6,797 nucleotides of DNA. Source: an uncultured Atopobiaceae bacterium (GTDB lineage Bacteria; Actinomycetota; Coriobacteriia; Coriobacteriales; Atopobiaceae). Under the pieces are notes generated by a model that was not told the origin of the DNA, did not search any database, and saw only the letters and a program-made list of their open reading frames with translations. Numbering within the stretch: position 1 is the stretch's first letter; every line of letters begins with the position of its first letter. Below are positions 5,056 through 6,797 of the stretch, in pieces. Both the position numbers and the translations under genes were made by a program. Where the stretch lies: positions 1 through 6,797 of the forward strand of contig CANPVI010000082.1 of the NCBI GenBank assembly GCA_947581665.1, written 5' to 3'.

Positions 5056-6276
5056 ATGGCGTCAGAGATGATGGAAGCGTTGATGGCCCTTTGCCAGGAG
5101 CGGGGCATCGACCAGTACTACCTCATCGACCGGCTCGAGAAGTCGCTGGCCAAGAGCTATGCCGACATCATGAACCTCGAGTACGGGGCCGAGGTGACGA
5201 TCGACAAGGCCACCGGCAACATCTACGTGTCGAAGATCGTGCCCAAGGGCGAGCCGGATCCCGAGACCGGCGAATACACGGAGTTCGATTACGTCGACGT
5301 GACCCCCGAGGACACCTCGCGCATCGCCGCCCACAACGCGAAGGCCGAGATCATGGCCATCGTGGACAGGGTGAAGAAGGAGCGCATCTACGAGGAGTTC
5401 TCCAACCGCATCGGCGACCTCATCTCCGGCGACGTGATCCAATCCACGCTCGACTTCACGATCCTGCAAATCCGCAAGGGCGTCGAGGCCGAGCTCCCGC
5501 ACTTCGACACGCACCGCCACCCCGAGGAGCGCAACGAGCGTCCCCGCGGGGAGCGCTACATGACCAAGGACAAGGGCCTGAAGGCCGTGATCGTCGACGT
5601 GAAGAACCCGAACGAGGGCGAACCCACGCGCCGCTCCAGGCCGACCATCATCGTGAGCCGCACGAACCCGGACTTCGTGCGCAGGCTCTTCGAGCTCGAG
5701 GTGCCCGAGGTCTACGACGGCGTGGTGGAGATCCGCTCCATCGCCCGCGAGCCCGGGGTGCGCTCGAAGGTGGCCGTGGCGTCCATCGATTCGCGCCTCG
5801 ACCCGGTGGGCGCCTGCGTGGGCCCGAAGGGTTCGCGCGTGCGCTCCGTGGTCTCCGAGCTCAAGGGCGAGCGCGTGGACGTGGTGCAGTGGTCGGACGA
5901 CCCCGCGCGCTGCGTGGCCGAGGCGCTCTCCCCCGCGAAGGTGAACCGCGTGCTCATCGAGGAGAAGACGCGCCACGCCACCGCCATCGTGCCCAACGAC
6001 CAGCTCTCGCTCGCCATCGGCAAGGATGGCCAGAACGCGCGCCTCGCCGCAAAGCTCACGGGCTGGAAGATCGACATCAAGAACGAGGAGCTCGCCCAAG
6101 GCCTCTTCCCGAGCTCGCTCGCCAATGAGGCGGACGACCTCATCGATGAAGAGGGCTCGCACCGCTGCAAGTACGTGGACGAGAACGGCGTGCGCTGCCG
6201 CAACATGGCGCGTCCCGGCTCGGCGTACTGCGGCATCCACGAGAGCGTCCAGGAAGGCGCCCTCGACCTCGTCTGA
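5056..6276 (+). CDS. nusA: Transcription termination/antitermination factor NusA with an extra Cys/His C-terminal tail
   Basis: Binds RNA polymerase near the RNA exit channel and RNA itself, promoting pausing and intrinsic termination and taking part in rRNA antitermination. The protein has 406 residues. The N-terminal RNAP-binding domain is about 1-125 (YYLIDRLEKSLAKSYADI, ERIYEEFSNRIGD). The S1 domain is about 125-210, with a somewhat long loop (residues 151-172) and IIVSRTNPDFVRRLFELEVPEV after it. KH1 is about 215-290 (DPVGACVGPKGSRVRSVV) and KH2 about 292-345 (VPNDQLSLAIGKDGQNARLA, GWKIDI). Actinobacterial NusA normally stops near here. This one continues for some 60 residues: an acidic linker (about 343-367) and a C371-x9-C381-x10-C392-x2-H395 motif likely to bind zinc. 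No acidic AR1/AR2 repeats of the E. coli type are seen. It sits between rimP and infB and is 48 nt from infB. The upstream terminator in the rimP leader makes NusA-dependent autoregulation plausible. Confidence 0.96.
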   Translation: MASEMMEALMALCQERGIDQYYLIDRLEKSLAKSYADIMNLEYGAEVTIDKATGNIYVSKIVPKGEPDPETGEYTEFDYVDVTPEDTSRIAAHNAKAEIMAIVDRVKKERIYEEFSNRIGDLISGDVIQSTLDFTILQIRKGVEAELPHFDTHRHPEERNERPRGERYMTKDKGLKAVIVDVKNPNEGEPTRRSRPTIIVSRTNPDFVRRLFELEVPEVYDGVVEIRSIAREPGVRSKVAVASIDSRLDPVGACVGPKGSRVRSVVSELKGERVDVVQWSDDPARCVAEALSPAKVNRVLIEEKTRHATAIVPNDQLSLAIGKDGQNARLAAKLTGWKIDIKNEELAQGLFPSSLANEADDLIDEEGSHRCKYVDENGVRCRNMARPGSAYCGIHESVQEGALDLV

Positions 6277-6311
6277 CGTCCATCCGCCCGCGCAACGCTC
6301 GTCCTCTCGAA

Positions 6312-6317
6312 AGGTGA
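6312..6317 (+). promoter_or_regulatory. Ribosome binding site of infB
   Basis: AGGTGA lies 7 nt before ATG 6325 and is complementary to the 16S rRNA 3' end. The nusA-infB spacer (6277-6324) shows no terminator or small gene, so the two genes are probably co-transcribed. Confidence 0.6.
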
Positions 6318-6324
6318 CGAATAG

Positions 6325-6797
6325 ATGGCAAACACGCCCGTCCACAAGCTCGCCAAGGACCTTGGCATGTCGAGCAAGGAGCTCTTGGGCTACCTCGCTG
6401 AAATGGGAATTCCCGCGAAGTCGCCCTCCTCGGGGCTCGTGCCCGCCTACGTGTCCATGGCCAAGCAGAAGCTCGGCCCCATCCTGAAGGCTCGCCAGGA
6501 CGAGATCCTCGCGCAAAAGAAGGCCGAGGAGGAGGAAGCCCGGAAGGCCGCCGAGGAGGAGCGCAAGCGCCGCGAGGCCGAGCGCCTCGAGGTGGAGCGT
6601 CGCCGCGCCGAGGAGCGCAAGGCCGCGGAGGAGGAGCGCAGGCGCCGTGAGGCCGAGAAGGCCGCCGAGGAGGAGCGCAAGCGCGCCGAGGAGGAGGCGC
6701 ATCGCGTGCGCGACAACGCGCCGAAGCTCTCCCCCTCCTTCGACAGCCTCCTCTCTCAGATCGCGCAGCAGGAAGAGGTTCTGAAGCAGCAGGCGGA
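6325..6797 (+). CDS. infB: Translation initiation factor IF2, N-terminal part (3' end outside window)
   Basis: IF2 is the GTPase that places initiator fMet-tRNA on the 30S subunit and promotes 50S joining. Only the first 157 residues are present and the frame is open to the window end, so no GTPase motifs can be checked. Residues about 5-50 (VHKLAKDLGMSSKELLGYLA, then EMGIPAKSPSSGL) form the IF2 N-terminal domain. Residues about 58-127 are a long Lys/Arg/Glu/Ala-rich segment, predicted as a charged single helix or coiled coil and built from repeats of AAEEERKRRE. Such a variable charged linker before the G domain is common in IF2. The segment after it (NAPKLSPSFDSLLSQIAQQE) is not recognised. 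Identification rests on the N-terminal domain plus the position directly after nusA. Confidence 0.9.
   Translation, partial: MANTPVHKLAKDLGMSSKELLGYLAEMGIPAKSPSSGLVPAYVSMAKQKLGPILKARQDEILAQKKAEEEEARKAAEEERKRREAERLEVERRRAEERKAAEEERRRREAEKAAEEERKRAEEEAHRVRDNAPKLSPSFDSLLSQIAQQEEVLKQQA
6544..6696 (+). repeat. Degenerate in-frame 39-bp repeats in the infB linker
   Basis: Near-identical units begin at 6544, 6619 and 6658, each starting AAGGCCGC(C/G)GAGGAGGAG and encoding K-A-A-E-E-E-R-K/R-R. The second and third are one unit (39 bp, 13 codons) apart. The first is 75 bp before the second, with a diverged unit between them. They code for the charged helix of IF2 and may vary in copy number between strains. 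Confidence 0.7.

Noticed and set aside
2985..5108. 707-codon open frame on the - strand opposite the PASTA gene and rimP
   Set aside because: It is a mirror of GC-rich + strand genes, with His/Arg/Leu/Gly-rich low-complexity translation, no recognisable domain, and a span covering the promoter-terminator region. The + strand genes are clearly real.
5062..6702. 546-codon open frame on the - strand opposite nusA and infB
   Set aside because: The composition is skewed to Leu/Ala/Gly/His, and the leucine-rich end is simply the complement of GAG/GCC repeats in infB. No domain or ribosome binding site supports it.

Overview
The window is GC-rich, and almost every codon ends in G or C. All recognisable genes lie on the + strand, tightly spaced. 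They are core housekeeping genes plus one less familiar membrane protein. The order is 3' end of guaB (IMP dehydrogenase), leuS (leucyl-tRNA synthetase), a gene for a zinc-ribbon/transmembrane/3xPASTA protein, rimP, nusA, and the 5' end of infB (translation initiation factor IF2). High GC, the divergent form of IMP dehydrogenase (a MTLALAMGADF segment and a long flap), and an actinobacterial-looking NusA point to a high-GC Gram-positive. Class Coriobacteriia (Actinomycetota) is my best guess, from memory of similar proteins and not from a search. I see no phage, IS element, CRISPR array, tRNA or rRNA.

Region 1 (1-3022) holds the guaB tail and leuS. Only 30 nt separate them and no terminator is visible, so they may share a transcript. 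The leuS start is best placed at GTG 473, behind a clear GGAGG. The LeuRS is full length with all catalytic signatures, two Cys4 zinc sites, an editing domain with a His-to-Gly change in a usually conserved motif, and no long leucine-specific insertion.

Region 2 (3078-4355) encodes a 425-residue protein. It has an N-terminal Cys4 zinc ribbon predicted to be cytoplasmic, one membrane helix, three PASTA repeats predicted to be outside the cell, and an unassigned C-terminal domain. PASTA repeats usually sense peptidoglycan or muropeptides in Ser/Thr kinases and penicillin-binding proteins. Neither enzyme domain is present here.

Region 3 (4356-4520) is a 165-nt intergenic regulatory region and the most interesting part of the window. 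It carries a sigma70-type promoter (TTGACC, 17 nt, CATACT) flanked by a 10-bp direct repeat. The short leader behind it contains four alternating complementary segments (CTTCC, GGAAG, CTTCC, GGAAG). These can form a GNRA-capped hairpin (1:2), an intrinsic terminator with a T-tract (2:3), or a hairpin that covers the rimP Shine-Dalgarno sequence (3:4). This looks like an attenuation switch controlling the operon that encodes the termination factor NusA.

Region 4 (4521-6797) is the transcription/translation operon rimP-nusA-infB. RimP matures the 30S subunit, NusA controls pausing, termination and antitermination, and IF2 delivers initiator tRNA. The ylxR and ylxQ genes that commonly lie between nusA and infB in Gram-positives are absent. 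NusA ends in an extra C-x9-C-x10-C-x2-H putative zinc-binding tail. IF2 enters a highly charged, repeat-built helical linker before the window ends.
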